DNA from: Proteromonas lacertae
Taxonomy: Eukaryota > Sar > Bigyra > Opalinata > Proteromonadidae
NCBI GenBank assembly: GCA_002245135.1
Contig: NGBS01000293.1
Coordinates: forward strand, 62,001-126,000
Direction of reading: 5' to 3'
Length of the DNA: 64,000 nt
In this document: piece after piece, positions 24,226 through 36,175 of the stretch
Position numbering within the stretch: the stretch's first letter is position 1
How the letters are laid out: each line of letters starts with the position of its first letter
Notes under the pieces: generated by a model
The model's input: the letters and a program-made list of their open reading frames with translations, nothing else
Databases searched by the model: none
Told to the model about the DNA's origin: nothing
Program-made: the position numbers and the translations under genes

Positions 24226-25134
24226 TTAATACCCACATTTGGGACATAATCTATTCATTATATTCCTTTCAAACTTAAAACCTCTTCTTATTGCTAGAAA
24301 ATTAAAACAAAATTCTTCATTATCACTAGAATGCGACATATTTTCAATCACATATTCACTCAAATATATTATATTTCCAACTTCCATATATACATTATAT
24401 CCATAATTTGTAATTTCTTTCACTATATCTCTCCAAGTCACATTTGAATCGACTGTTTTCCAATCATTATTAAATTCAAAGTACAAATACTTCACTTTAT
24501 TTTCTTTGAGTAAATTCATTGAATTCTTTAGAATTATTCCATCATAACCTTCAGTGTCAATTTTTATAAAGAATATTTCTTTTATACCATTTTCAATATA
24601 AAAATCATTTAATGTTGTTGTGTTAATATATTCATATACATAATAGTAATCATGTAGTTTTTCTAGAGAAGATCTTTGAAATTCATTATCATTTTCTTTC
24701 CCTATCTGAGTATAAAATGGTTTGTTTATTTCACTTGTATTTGAAACAGCTACATTAAACAACTATTAAGTTATATAATCTATAAATACCTTAACATTTC
24801 CATAGTCTTTCAAACTACACTTTAAGGATTCATAGACAGGTTCAAATGGTTCGAAAGAGTATATTTTAGCATTTGGTATTGCATCAGATACATACTTCGT
24901 GAATTGACCTTGATTTGCTCCAACATCAAACCAAACACGTTCATTACGAGATTGCATATCATATTCAAATATCAATGATGCAAATTTAAATAATACATCA
25001 TTCACCGAAATATCACAACCTTGATATTTGTCTTTCAATAATTCTCGCATAGTGTCAATACTCAAATTGGGTGCCCACTCACCCGATACGTTGTACACAA
25101 TTATTAATAATATACAAAATGCACTATATTTCAT
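24226..25134 (-). CDS. secreted FkbM-family methyltransferase, copy 2
   Basis: Exons 24790-25134 and 24226-24762 with a 27-nt intron of the same sequence as in copy 1 give 293 residues. Signal peptide, WFDVGANQGQF and KIDTEGYDG are conserved. Differences from copy 1 are clustered. One patch follows the signal region (CDISVNDV against CSFIMNDV). A second lies after the intron (NEFQRSSLEKLHDYYYV against IGFTRSSLDKIYDDYYV). The largest is near the C-terminus (SEYVIENMSHSSDNEE against SDVIIDLLDIIGVTKE). Between these patches the proteins are almost identical. The catalytic motifs are intact in both, so both are probably active, perhaps on different substrates. Confidence 0.85.
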
Positions 25135-25161
25135 AAACGATGTCTCAATTATTAAAATAAT

Positions 25162-25172
25162 ATATCCGTTTC
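25162..25172 (-). promoter_or_regulatory. recurrent upstream motif GAAACGGATAT (FkbM copy 2)
   Basis: Identical to and at the same distance as in copy 1; it is part of the duplicated flank and so not independent evidence. Confidence 0.3.
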
Positions 25173-25471
25173 ATTATTTTTTATTTTCTTTCAACATAAC
25201 TAATTGAATATTTTTAATAAGAATTTTATAAAAGTATTTATGAATTAGTAAATATAACTATATAAATCTAACTACTACTATAATCTACATCAAAAACGTC
25301 ACTTTTCAATAATTAGATTAATAAACTGTGAAGCATAAAAAATCAATATTTACAGATTTATCAATTTACTAGTTCGTCTAATTTTCTCAACTTCATTAAT
25401 ATGGTGTTCGAAAAATAAGCGGAAAAAAGCGTTTTTTTATTTTATATATTTTTAATTTCAACCACTTTACA

Positions 25472-26138
25472 ATGGATAATCTCGACTTTGAACATTTTAA
25501 AAGCTATATTATGGGAGAACAGGATGGTAAGAACTTGTACAGTCACTTAACAGAATTGTTTATGAAGATTATGACAGAAAAACCCCAGAATGCTTATGAG
25601 CAACTAGAATATTTATCATCAGTTTTAAAACAAGCAAAATATACACCTCCTGTGGAAGAAGAAAAACTAGATCAAGAACCAAAGAATATATCACAAGTAT
25701 ATTTCTGTTATTTAATTCATAAAATAGAAAGAAGCTAGACAAGCATGGGTTAGTAATTTCACACCATTATTCCAAGTATAATTAATTTAATAACAAATTG
25801 TAGAAAAATGTAGTATCAAAACGTCATAGAAAAACAGGAAAAGATAAAGTACAAGATGTATTGCATGATATGGAAGCAATAGCATGGACCGGTGTAGGAT
25901 TAACTTCAGAAGATGCTTTTAGATTGAATCTCTCATTACTCCGTCTATCTACTAAATATGGAGGAGTTACAATACGATTTTTCGGTAAAATATGGGGTAC
26001 AGAAAAAGATTATTACATAGCTGAAGCTCAAGGAATAGAACCAACAGAATATGAAAAAGAACATGAAAAGGACTATGAAAAGAATGGTCCAAACGCATTC
26101 ACATACTTTGTAAGCAATAACAGTATATTAATAAAATT

Positions 26139-26180
<42 letters not shown>

Positions 26181-26954
26181 GGTGATGAATGGATTAGATT
26201 ACCTCAAGTTACACCTAAACAAATAATAGCCGCTAGAAAATTACGAAGATACGTAACTGGTAATTTAGATGCACATGTTGGAGGTCATCCACCATTTCCA
26301 GGTAAAGAAAAGGATTATTTAAGAGCTCAATTAGCCAGAATAGCATCTAGCACAGTAATAATTCCAGATGGAATATTCCAAGCAAATGAAGAAGATCCCT
26401 ATATTGTAGAGAAGGTAGAAGATGAAGAAGCTCAACCACCAGAATTGGAGACTCTACAAGATTTAGGAGGATGGGTTCATTTACAAGGCAAAATTAACGA
26501 ATTAGGTAGAGTATCCCCAGTAAAGATAGTTAATGAAGAAGGTGAAGAAGAAGAAGATCCTGAAGGACCAGAACCTATTGCTCCTTTACGAAGTATCTCT
26601 GAGGAAGAGGGTCAATGGCTAGTTAGATCGTATCCACATGTTGGTACAGGAATAAACCCAACAATGGTTGGTATTAGATGTTTAAGATGGCCTGGCGCTT
26701 ATAGTATAGCTGTTGGAGGTGACTATGTGAATTTATATGTTGGGTATGGTGTGAAAGATATTAAAGATCCTTATAGTCCTGAACCTCCATTGTTGGTAAT
26801 GAAAGAAGCTCCACCTGTGTATGAAGCTGCCGATGTGAAGAAAGATCCTCATGCCAAAGAAGAAGAAGAGGAAGAAGAAGAAAAGGAAGAGGAAGAAGAA
26901 GAGAAAGAGGAGGAAGAAGAAGAGGAAGAAGAAAAGGATGAAGAAGATGAGTAA
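25472..26954 (+). CDS. RSPH4: radial spoke head protein 4/6 (RSPH4A/RSPH6A-like)
   Basis: Four exons (introns of 31, 28 and 56 nt) give 455 residues. The family signature regions are present: VLHDMEAIAWTGVGLTSEDA, FFGKIWGTEKDYYIAEA, TYFVSNNIGDEWIRLPQVTP, QIIAARKLRRYVTGNLDAHV, and near the end GIRCLRWPGAYSIAVGG followed by YVNLYVGYG. RSPH4/6 proteins form the head of the radial spoke that contacts the central pair and controls flagellar bending. The C-terminus is an acidic run of about 40 Glu with Lys, also seen in other members. The third intron contains a long pure TA tract. The 4 versus 6 subtype cannot be decided, since the split is lineage-specific. Confidence 0.93.
26123..26178 (+). repeat. 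TA microsatellite forming most of an intron
   Basis: A 56-nt intron starting GTATATTAAT, whose last 30-odd bases are alternating TA ending in TAG. It is a clear case of the TA-tract introns that occur throughout the window (also 9023-9052, 27880-27912, 31340-31402, 37356-37397). Confidence 0.85.
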
Positions 26955-27081
26955 TAGTAATAATAATATATTTTTTATTATATATTTTAATTTGTTGATT
27001 GATGTAAATTGAAAATAGTAGATAATGTCTATCAATATTATTCCCTGTGTTTAAAAATGAGAATAACTATATTATCAAATT

Positions 27082-27092
27082 ATATCCGTTTC
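27082..27092 (+). promoter_or_regulatory. recurrent upstream motif ATATCCGTTTC (RCC1-UBR gene)
   Basis: Exact reverse complement of the FkbM upstream 11-mer, 40 nt before the start codon of an unrelated gene. Confidence 0.33.
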
Positions 27093-27132
27093 ATATATTT
27101 TCGTTTTTTATATTTTTGTTTATTTTGTTTGA

Positions 27133-27880
27133 ATGCAGACAGCTGAAGTTGTAGATGATCCAGATTATCTTCAAGTACCAAGTGATGATGAAGATGAAAA
27201 AGGGAATGGATATAAAAAAGGTAAAGGTCCAAATTTAGAAGCAGAAGAATTACGTGGGGTAGTAATAAATTTAGAAAATGATGTAGATGCTAATAGATTC
27301 AATAAAAATGAGAAGAAAACTCGAATATTAGAAAGAGAAGTAGATTTAGAAGAAATAGAAAGAAATATAAGAGAATATGAATCCAAACATCCTGAAGAAT
27401 TTGGTGAGAATGGTATATAATATATAAATCCATCTAACTAATGCTTAGAAGAAAAAGTGGTTCGTGTTGATCGTGTAGGAAGACCAATTAAAAAATTAAA
27501 AGTAAAAGGTATGATAGAATTTAAAAAAAGAGAAGGTGAAGTAAAAGATGTGATATGTTATCCCAAAAGTGGAAAGATTAAAAAAAGGTATGTATATGTA
27601 TGGGGAGATGGTAGAGAAGGTAGATTAGGGATGGGACATCAAACAAGTTATGAATTTGCAACATTAAATCCAAACTTTGATAAAATTGACATAGATTCAG
27701 TAGTTGTTGGACCAAATCATTCAATCATAATTACAGGTATTTATTTTTATATATTTATATATTATTATTATGTATATAAATATATATAGGTGATGGAAAT
27801 GTATTTTCATTTGGTCAAAATGATAGTGGACAGATTGGAATAGGATCTACTAATAAAAAACAAATATTATTTCCTACACG

Positions 27881-27911
<31 letters not shown>

Positions 27912-28613
27912 GCTGTAAAAGGTTTACAACCAGGAATAATTGTATGTAGTTCAGCTGGTGAAGATTCTTCATTTTTTGTGATGGGAAAACCATCCAAACA
28001 GATGTTAGACACTTTGAGAATTCATAAACTTGATTTAGCAATGTATATATATTGATAATAATATGTTTTATAGAATTGAAAGAGAAATCAACAAAAGACT
28101 TGATCCAGGACCATTACAAAGATTTCAAAGAGATTCAAATAGAAATATTAAAATACTGAATGAAAAAATTGAAAAAATTCAAAAATGTATATTATTATTA
28201 ATTATTATTATTATTATTATGTAATAGTAAATGGAAGATTATATGTATGTGGTTATAGTGGACAAGGAAGACTTGGCATTCCAATAGATGAAACTGTATT
28301 AGAACCATTATTTCCAGCTAAAACTCACAAGGAAGAAGAATTAAGAAAGAAATTAATCTTACCAAGTAATATAACAAGATCAATTGGTTGGATATTACCA
28401 AAACCTCCTCCAAAAGTGAAATTAACTGCTTCTTTATATAATTCCAATATTAGTAAAATACAAAGTAGCACAATTACTGATAATAATAAAGATAATCAAC
28501 CAGATTCATCACCAAATGCGAATAATATTCCAACTTCAATAATATTTCCTAATAGTACAAGTAAACCATCTTCACCTGAAATATTCAAAGTAAATAGTAA
28601 TACTACTTATGAA

Positions 28614-28651
<38 letters not shown>

Positions 28652-30633
28652 AATTTCTCCATCAGGAAACACTTCTAATTTACCAAATCAGCTTTTATTA
28701 ACAGTTAATAAACCAAGAATACAATCACCATTAGTTCCAAAACAATTAGTTTTTGAGCAAAAAGAAAAAGATGAGAATGATAATGTTCCAGAACCACAGA
28801 TACTGACAGATAAAGATAATGTACAATCTGAAGTATTGATAATAGAACAAGGAGATGAAGAAGGTAAAAATAATAATGATAATCAAACAAAAACAGATAA
28901 CAAAAAACCAACAGATGGAAATGAAGAAGAATCATTTGATCCTAACAAACCAATGTCAACTCTAATAGAATCAAATACCAATACACCAATATCCCCTAAT
29001 ACAAATGAAGTAATAATTGCAACACCATTATCACCAAAAGGAATTCGTGTATTATCTCCATCTCAAGAACCACCACCAACACAGAATAATAACAACAAGT
29101 TGAATAATATAAACAATAATAGTAATAATAATAGTGCCATTGTATATCCAGTTGAATCATTTCAATCTGTTAATTCATTTACTAGATTGTGTAGTCCAGA
29201 TGGAAATCATGCAATGTCCTATCCAGCAGGAGCAACATCTTCTATCTTACAACATAATAAATCTGATGAAAAACCTGATGATGTTTATGTTGAAACTGAT
29301 CCTTATGATCATCATAAACTTATTAAAGTATACTACTCTTATTAATATTATTATTTTTATTATAGAATCGATTTGTACCATATCCTGTGGTTGGTTTAAA
29401 ATCTAGAGTCGTTACACGTGTAGCAGCTGGTACAAGTCATGCAATTTGTCAAACTGATCGTAGAGAGATATATGTGTGGGGAAGTAATAAATATGGTCAA
29501 TTAGGTTTATGTCATTATAATAATATGACTACTCCTGTTCATTTAGATTCATTCAAAGGTTATCATATAACTTTGTATAAAGTATATGCTGGATTTGATC
29601 AAACTGCTATTTTAGGATGTATATATATATATATACTTTGTTATTATAATTCAATTTTTAGGCAGAGATAAGAATGGTGGTGAAGTTGCTGAGAATGTGT
29701 TGTATATGTGGGGAAGAAATGATTTGTATAATGATTTTATTAATTTATTTATTAGTTGCCAGTTAGGTTTAGGTCATGACGAATCAGTCAATATTCCAAC
29801 AGAAGTGACAGTTTTAACCAAGAAACCAGTGATGAATATATCAATGGGTAAATGTCACACATTAGCAATAATAGCTCCACGATTAGTAAATCCACCAAAA
29901 TGTAATTGGCTTGAGTATAAAGTTTTTTTTTAATATTTATTTTGACAATAGAGCTCGAGCTGATGTTTATGCTTGGGGAGATAATCGATTTGGACAATGT
30001 GGAACAGGATCTGAAGAGACAAGATATGCAGTTCCAACAAAAATACCATTTTTTAAAACTAAATCAAATATTACATCCCTTGAAGCTAGTGATTACACAT
30101 CTTGTGCTGTTGTTAATCAAAAAGCATATGTATGGGGAGCTTGGTATAATAGTGGTCAAAAGATGAGGAGATACAGACTTGAACCTGAGATGATTGAAGA
30201 TTTAAAGAAAGAAAATGTAGTGATTTTGAAAATGAGTACTAGACATTCAATAGCTGTATGTGAGAAGGAAGTAGATAAAGTTTTCCCAAAAGATAGTTCA
30301 AAATGGTTAAATCAATATCAAAATGATCGTATATATTAGATGTTATATATATCAATTTAGCAAATTGTGGTTCAATATTTTGTTTTAAAGTGAAACAGAA
30401 ATATATCGTTCCATTTGGAATTCATTTTTCATGTGCTACTTGTCATTTAGAGTATATATGTGAAAGATGTGCAAGATTTTGTCATCAGTATATTTTTTTT
30501 ACTTATTTATTGAAATAGTGGTCATAAAATATATCAAAATAAATGCCTTATTCCAAGAATATGCTACTGTGGAATTGAATCCAGCTGTATGCTGATAGTC
30601 AGTAAATCTAAAACAGAACTACTAGCTAGTTAA
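27133..30633 (+). CDS. RCC1-repeat protein with C-terminal UBR-box-like zinc finger
   Basis: Twelve exons with eleven introns of 30-53 nt give 1,031 residues. After an acidic N-terminus come RCC1/ATS1 blades: VYVWGDGREGRLGMGHQT, NVFSFGQNDSGQIGIGS, RLYVCGYSGQGRLG, EIYVWGSNKYGQLGL, CQLGLGHDES and VYAWGDNRFGQCGTGS. An Asn/Pro/Ser-rich insert of about 300 residues (28400-29330) interrupts the propeller. An apparent stop at 30337-30339 lies inside a 32-nt intron (30329-30360). Two more exons beyond it encode CATCHLEYICERCARFC, HHGH and CYCG, the cysteine/histidine order of a UBR box, ending at TAA 30631-30633. UBR boxes read N-degrons and RCC1 propellers are protein or GTPase interaction surfaces. 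The combined role is not known. Confidence 0.75.
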
Positions 30634-30737
30634 TGAATATCTTTTATTTACATATATATTTAGATATTTTGGTTGTATTTCCCTATTAAAGTCACAAATT
30701 TTCAATTTTTTAAACACTAGCAGATCATATAATATTA

Positions 30738-31365
30738 TTAGCATTTATAATTATCTTCTGGTTCTCTTAGCCAGTTCCACAAACTATCAATGAACCAATC
30801 TAAATTAACAACTAATTTGTTGTGTATCTTCCCTTGAGCTGCCTTATTAGTCAAACCATTTTTACCAACTATAACATGTGTTATAATATCTTTATTATAT
30901 TCATCATAGCATTTTGCACCATAATTTTCAGCATCTATCCATAAAGGATGTAGACGACTATCAGAACTCTTTTGGATAACACCAGTAAATATCAAATTAC
31001 AACCTTCCAATATTGTTTTTCTATACTCTTTCATTACATCTCTCACATCACGAATCTATACATATATATATAATCACAATATATGTATACATTATTACTA
31101 ACAATTGAAGATGTTGCTATACTACTAATAGCATGTGCTTTATCAGATATTGTTATTAAAGTGTTTGTTATATTTTTAATATAATTCTCTTCCCATATTT
31201 CATCTTTCAAATCAGTTTTCTTTGAACTATCTATATATCTATTGAAATAATCATATGGTTTGATTTTAAATATATTAAACTGAGGATCTAAGCCAGACTT
31301 ATTTTCTACCCATACATCTGTTCTATCATCTAAAATTATCTATAAATAAAAAGTTAAAACAACAA

Positions 31366-31404
<39 letters not shown>

Positions 31405-34307
31405 TACAAGTAGCTAATTGTTCAGTTGAGAAATGTTTATAATATCTACTTTTATTCTTCACTGTATCTATTAATGTTTCAAATGACTTTTTGTCATTAT
31501 TCTTTTCTTGAATTATTCCTTCTCTAGTTATAATTCTACGTTCAAATAATGAACTATTCACAATATTTATATATAAATATACTGATTTGGATCTATAATA
31601 TTCACCACTTCTTCTACATATTCCTTTAAACCTTGAGAGTAGATATACAACTCATAATAATGACTTAGCTGTTGAAGCATTTCTACAACACCAGGACGAA
31701 ATTTTACAAATCTTGTATAATGATAATGTTTATTAATTTTTAAATCTTTTCCTCTTATGATTAATTTGTGAATATCATTTTCTGGCGGTTTATTATCAGT
31801 CTATTATTAATAAATATATTAATGTATATATTTATACAAATGTTTTATAAATATCATCTCCAATTGCTTCTAATAGAGTAAAATCAATATCAACAATCAA
31901 TATTAAAGGATCCTATTTATATAATAAAAACATAATAATACTTTTAATGATTCAATTTCTTGTTCTAATCCTTGTTCATAATAACTACTTGCTGCATTCA
32001 ATTCATAATGAGGTGAATATGAGAAATCATCATCACTATCTCCTTCTAGATCACTATCATCCAACTCTACTTCAAATTCATCATCTATTAAATAAGTTGT
32101 TTTACTTTTAGTTTCAGTTTCTTTAGTGTTAGTATTATCTGTTATTTGTCTTGCTGGTGGTGGTTGGTTAATATTATTGTTATATTCAATTCTTTTTTCT
32201 TCTTTTTCTTCTTTTATATTATCATCATCATTGTTTATCATTAATTCACCTCTATTGTCTATAATAGAGTTTTGAGGATATTGTTGAGGTGGTGGATGTT
32301 GATAATTATATTGTGATTGCTGTGGTTGTTGTTGTTGTTGTTGTTTTTCAATTTGTGGTATAATATTTGGTAAAGCTTGAGGTTGGACTTGAGGATTATT
32401 ATTAGCTGTTGGTATAAACACAGCATTTAAATCATATAAATAGTGATTATATTGAGAATCATTCTGTTGAGAATATATATGAGGTGGAGGAATATGATTA
32501 TTATTATTGTTATTATGAAATTGATATTTCTCATTCATTGCTATTGAAGGAAGAGATGGTGATGGTGGTGTTAGACTATTCATCATTTGATTACGCATTT
32601 GAGATTGAGGATGAATACTTTGTTGTTGTTGTTGTTGTGGTGGTGGTGGTGGTATGAAATGAATTGGATTTTGTGTTTCATCATACGGTTGAGATGTAGG
32701 ATTTGGATATTGTTGTTGCATTTGTTGTTGTTGCTGTTGTATATTCTCTTGTTTTTCTTCTTTATTTGTTTCTATTTCTTGTTGTTGTTGTTGCTGTGGC
32801 TGTTGAGCTAATTGATTGTTATAAGGTATAGATGATGTCTCAATCATTTTCTTTTCGTTTCTATTAAGATCAAATTGTTCTTCACCATTAATTAAAGCAA
32901 CCCAATATTCCCATATATTAACAAATGAATTATAAATATATCTTTCCAACTGACATGCTAAATATGCAGTAATTGGCTTATTATCTTCAAGTGCATTTAA
33001 AAACTCATTTACTCCTTTGTATGGTAAAACAGCTGAAAATTTTCCATTTGCATTTCTAAATACATCTTCTGAAGCTATATTATAGGCATCTGTAGTATCA
33101 ATAGCAAGTCCTTGACCAAATATTGTTATTTCAGAACTTGTTTTTACTGTGATTGTAACCATTGTATATAATTGTCTATATATATATTTACTAATATATA
33201 CTTAGGATCTAATTTATGATAATATTCATTGTATTGATAACCATTATTATCTGCAACTCTACATAGATAATATATAATAACAATTATTCATACTCTCTAA
33301 CTAACATTAAAGGCATTTTTTCATTCAACTCTTCATTCTTAAATCTTATCTTTTTTCTCGTCATTTCACTGCCAACCATATCTATTAATGATTTCTTATT
33401 GTTTGATGTATAATTCTCTACAATGAGAGGAAATCTGCCTACATCTCTTACATAAATCAAATCACAAAAGTCACTTAAGCCAAGTGTCCTTTTAGCAGCG
33501 TGATTCAAATCAAATAATAATAAAATACAAGGTTTAAATCTATTAACTACTTCATGAATTCTTTTTTTAATTTCAGAAAACATTATTTCAAGGGAGGAAG
33601 GAGGTGGAGCATAATTAATTATATGATGTTCTACAAAACATCCTGAATTTCGAAATTCTATATAGTTTTATAAACGTTTAAAAGAATATTTTAAAAATAC
33701 TAGTTACAATATTATCCATTAAAATATAATCATTTTTATCAGTAATTACAATATGTAGTATTTGACCAAGTTCGTAATATTCCACATACAAAGATAATAC
33801 TTCTGTTATATTACTAATTAATTAATTAAAAATATTAAAATACTGATTATATATATTTTTTTCACAATTTTCTAAAGATTTAACCCACTCAAGCCAAAAA
33901 GCTTTGGTAAGCGGACGGTCAGATCGAATATAATCGTATGGACTATTTAACAATTCAGGAAAACCATTTATAGGTTTTGAATTTTCAAGAGGAAATGAAA
34001 ATGGAGGAATATCCTCAATATTTATATTATTGTATGTATTTATTTTGTTATTAGAGGAGCCAAACTTCCTATTATTAGTTTTGGGTCTATTTAACCTAAA
34101 GTTGAAATTATTATCTCTTGAATATTTATTTGGATATATTTTATTATAACTACTAGTTTTATTATTAAATTTAGGTCTCTTAGAAGATTTATTATTATAA
34201 CTATCTCTACGTTTTATCGCTCTATAACTATTTTCATTGCTATCTACATTTTGCTTAATATTAACTATTATTTCTCCCTCTTCTAAATCATTTGGGGATG
34301 TAGCCAT
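30738..34307 (-). CDS. FCP1-type RNA polymerase II CTD phosphatase with BRCT domain and long N-terminal extension
   Basis: Ten exons joined by introns of 26-63 nt give one frame of 1,080 residues. The FCP1 catalytic core has DPLILIVDIDFTLLEA (the DxDxT nucleophile motif), FRPGVVEML and IILDDRTDVWVEN. A BRCT domain closes the protein (LIFTGVIQKSSD, then ITHVIVGKNG and VVNLDWFIDSLWNWL). The family dephosphorylates the polymerase II C-terminal domain to recycle the enzyme. Upstream, residues 1-160 are basic and Asn/Ser-rich. The next 190 residues are an unrecognised alpha/beta domain (ILHIVITDKNDYILMDN, CILLLFDLNHAAKRTLG). A Gln-rich linker follows (32140-32830). The fusion rests on in-frame splicing; a second start at ATG 33162 would make the core a separate gene. 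Confidence 0.8.
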
Positions 34308-34440
34308 TTTTAATTAAGAAGATAACTAAACATACAAAATTACATTTAATTTTGATTATTAAGGGTTCTTAATAACTATACATTTTTGATACTTTATTTT
34401 TGAAAATATGATTTATAATTGCTTAATAAATTTAAAGGTA

Positions 34441-35064
34441 GTTAGACTCAGTAAAATGATTTCTTTCCAAATAAACGATAATAATGAGTAAAAGGTGGTT
34501 ATACACAATTTTTCCAAACAACCTCCACCTAACACTTCCAAAAGAAAACGATTTTATTGTAAAATAACTCAGGAACAACTTAATATATTGAAGAATTTAT
34601 ATTCCATACATGTTGTTCATTCCAAGAGGGGCAATTCCCAACTTACTGTAATAGCTAGTATGGCTGATGTTGGGATGTTATATAATTTAGTTATCTATGG
34701 TTCTAATTCATCGGAAATATTCAATTCATACCTAAAGTCTTTGGTTAATTATATTCAGCCATTGTCACCTTGTATAATATTCATGGATAACGCTTCTATC
34801 CACCATAATCCTGAATCTATTATAAATAAATCAAGGAATATATTATACTACAATGTAGTATATAGTCCTGAATTAAATCCAATAGAAGAGATATTTTCCC
34901 TTTGGAAAACAAGATCGGAAATTAGCTGTTTTGAAGGAAGAGAAACAATATTACAGAAAGTAACTGATGCTTTTATAACTATTAAAACTAGTGAATGTTT
35001 CAGAACTATAAACAATATAATAAGAAAGAAATACCTTGAAATACTACAACTTGCAGATGAGTGA
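34441..35064 (+). pseudogene. decayed IS630/Tc1-like (DDE_3) transposase
   Basis: The open part (from 34495) encodes about 190 residues. The second and third catalytic regions of the DDE_3 superfamily are clear: IIFMDNASIHHNPES, then YSPELNPIEEIFSLWKTR. The preceding QLTVIASMADVG also fits. The segment that should carry the first catalytic Asp is missing, and the frame upstream is closed by a TAA at 34489-34491, so it is not functional as it stands. No terminal inverted repeats could be seen by eye within a few hundred bases. Confidence 0.72.
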
Positions 35065-35219
35065 ATGTAATTACTCTCTTTACCTTTTATATTCTTTTAT
35101 TTTGTTTATATATTCTTTTTTAATCTAAAGTACAACAAATTAACTATATCATTTAATTGATAATATATTTGCATTTAATAAGCTCTAAAAAGTATATATA
35201 TATATATATAAAATACACA

Positions 35220-35760
35220 CAAAAAAAATAACCAACTCTTTTATAACCTATTAAACAACTTCAGAAAAAAAGGAACATTCAAACAGCTCGAGGATCGAAT
35301 TATTTTTTTTAGATTAGGAAATTTAGTTGTTGATAAATCCAAAACATCTTTTATTGTTGACTTAACCACATCAGCTGGTTTATTTTCATTATCATCTATA
35401 ATATCATTATCTATTTCTATATCGCTAGGATAATTAAAATTAATATTGTAATTTGTTGCTCTTGCTGTAGATATAAAAAAGGATTTGAATACCTAATTTG
35501 CCATTAATTCTTCTACCTTAATGTTTATATTATATATAATATTTACATAAAGCATGCGACTACAGGGAATACCAGTAAATTCTCTATAGTTACATGAACA
35601 GAATAACAATCCATTAGTGGTATGAATTTCATAACAATCATCAGAGGTAAGTATCGTGTAAAAGTTGTTATCATAGGTTGAAGAATAATTTTCTGTTATT
35701 AATAAGTTTAGTTGTTTGTTAAATTTCTTAGCACATTCTTTCCATAACAATTGAGCATCT
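35220..35760 (-). pseudogene. fragment of a Mutator-like (MULE) transposase with SWIM finger
   Basis: The frame 35493-35750 reads DCYEIHTTNGLLFCSCNYRE followed by FTGIPCSRMLYV. This is the SWIM zinc-finger pattern at the C-terminal end of MULE/FAR1-type transposases. The last ligand position has Arg in place of the usual His. A second open stretch (about 35265-35475, NYNINFNYPSDIEIDNDI) continues downstream in another frame. The DDE catalytic core is absent, so this is the tail of an old insertion. Confidence 0.6.
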
Positions 35761-35764
35761 GCTC

Positions 35765-36175
35765 AAAATGCAACTTTCCCAGTAATAGTGATTGAAAATA
35801 TTATCATCAAATAAAAACCTTTCCAAAGATGTTAGAGTTATATTAGTTCGAGTTGTAAAGGTTTGACTATATTATGTTATGGGATCATTTTATATGTCAT
35901 TATAATTAAGATATTATCATACTATTTTTTTCCCATTTATTATTCATTATTATCTTACTTTGTCATTTAAACTGTTGATTATAAATTATTGTTATATTTT
36001 ATGGATAATTAGCTCCTTTCACTTCATTAATAACCACAATCTAAAAATCATTAAAAAAATCATCAAAAAAAAGATTCAGATCAGATCGTGACCCGAATCA
36101 TCTATTTTTATTCTTTTCTTCTTCAATTCAAAAGTATTTATTATTATTTATGTAAATTATTGTTACATTTAATAG
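35765..36175. other. intergenic, 411 bp, nothing recognised
   Basis: AT-rich spacer between the transposon remnants and the debranching-enzyme start. A short less AT-rich patch at 36078-36100 (CAGATCGTGACCCGAATCAT) stands out but has no assigned role. Confidence 0.45.

Larger units (their letters stand above)
24218..25247. repeat. arm B of the 1,030-bp inverted duplication
   Basis: Reverse complement of 5035-6064 and of equal length. The arms are separated by about 18.2 kb. Confidence 0.9.

Noticed and set aside
31340-31402. TA microsatellites as promoters or origins
   Set aside because: Each tract begins with GT and ends with AG between exons of the same protein, so they are introns.
34495-35064. 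Transposase as an intact mobile element
   Set aside because: The first catalytic region is missing and no terminal repeats were visible, so it is called decayed.
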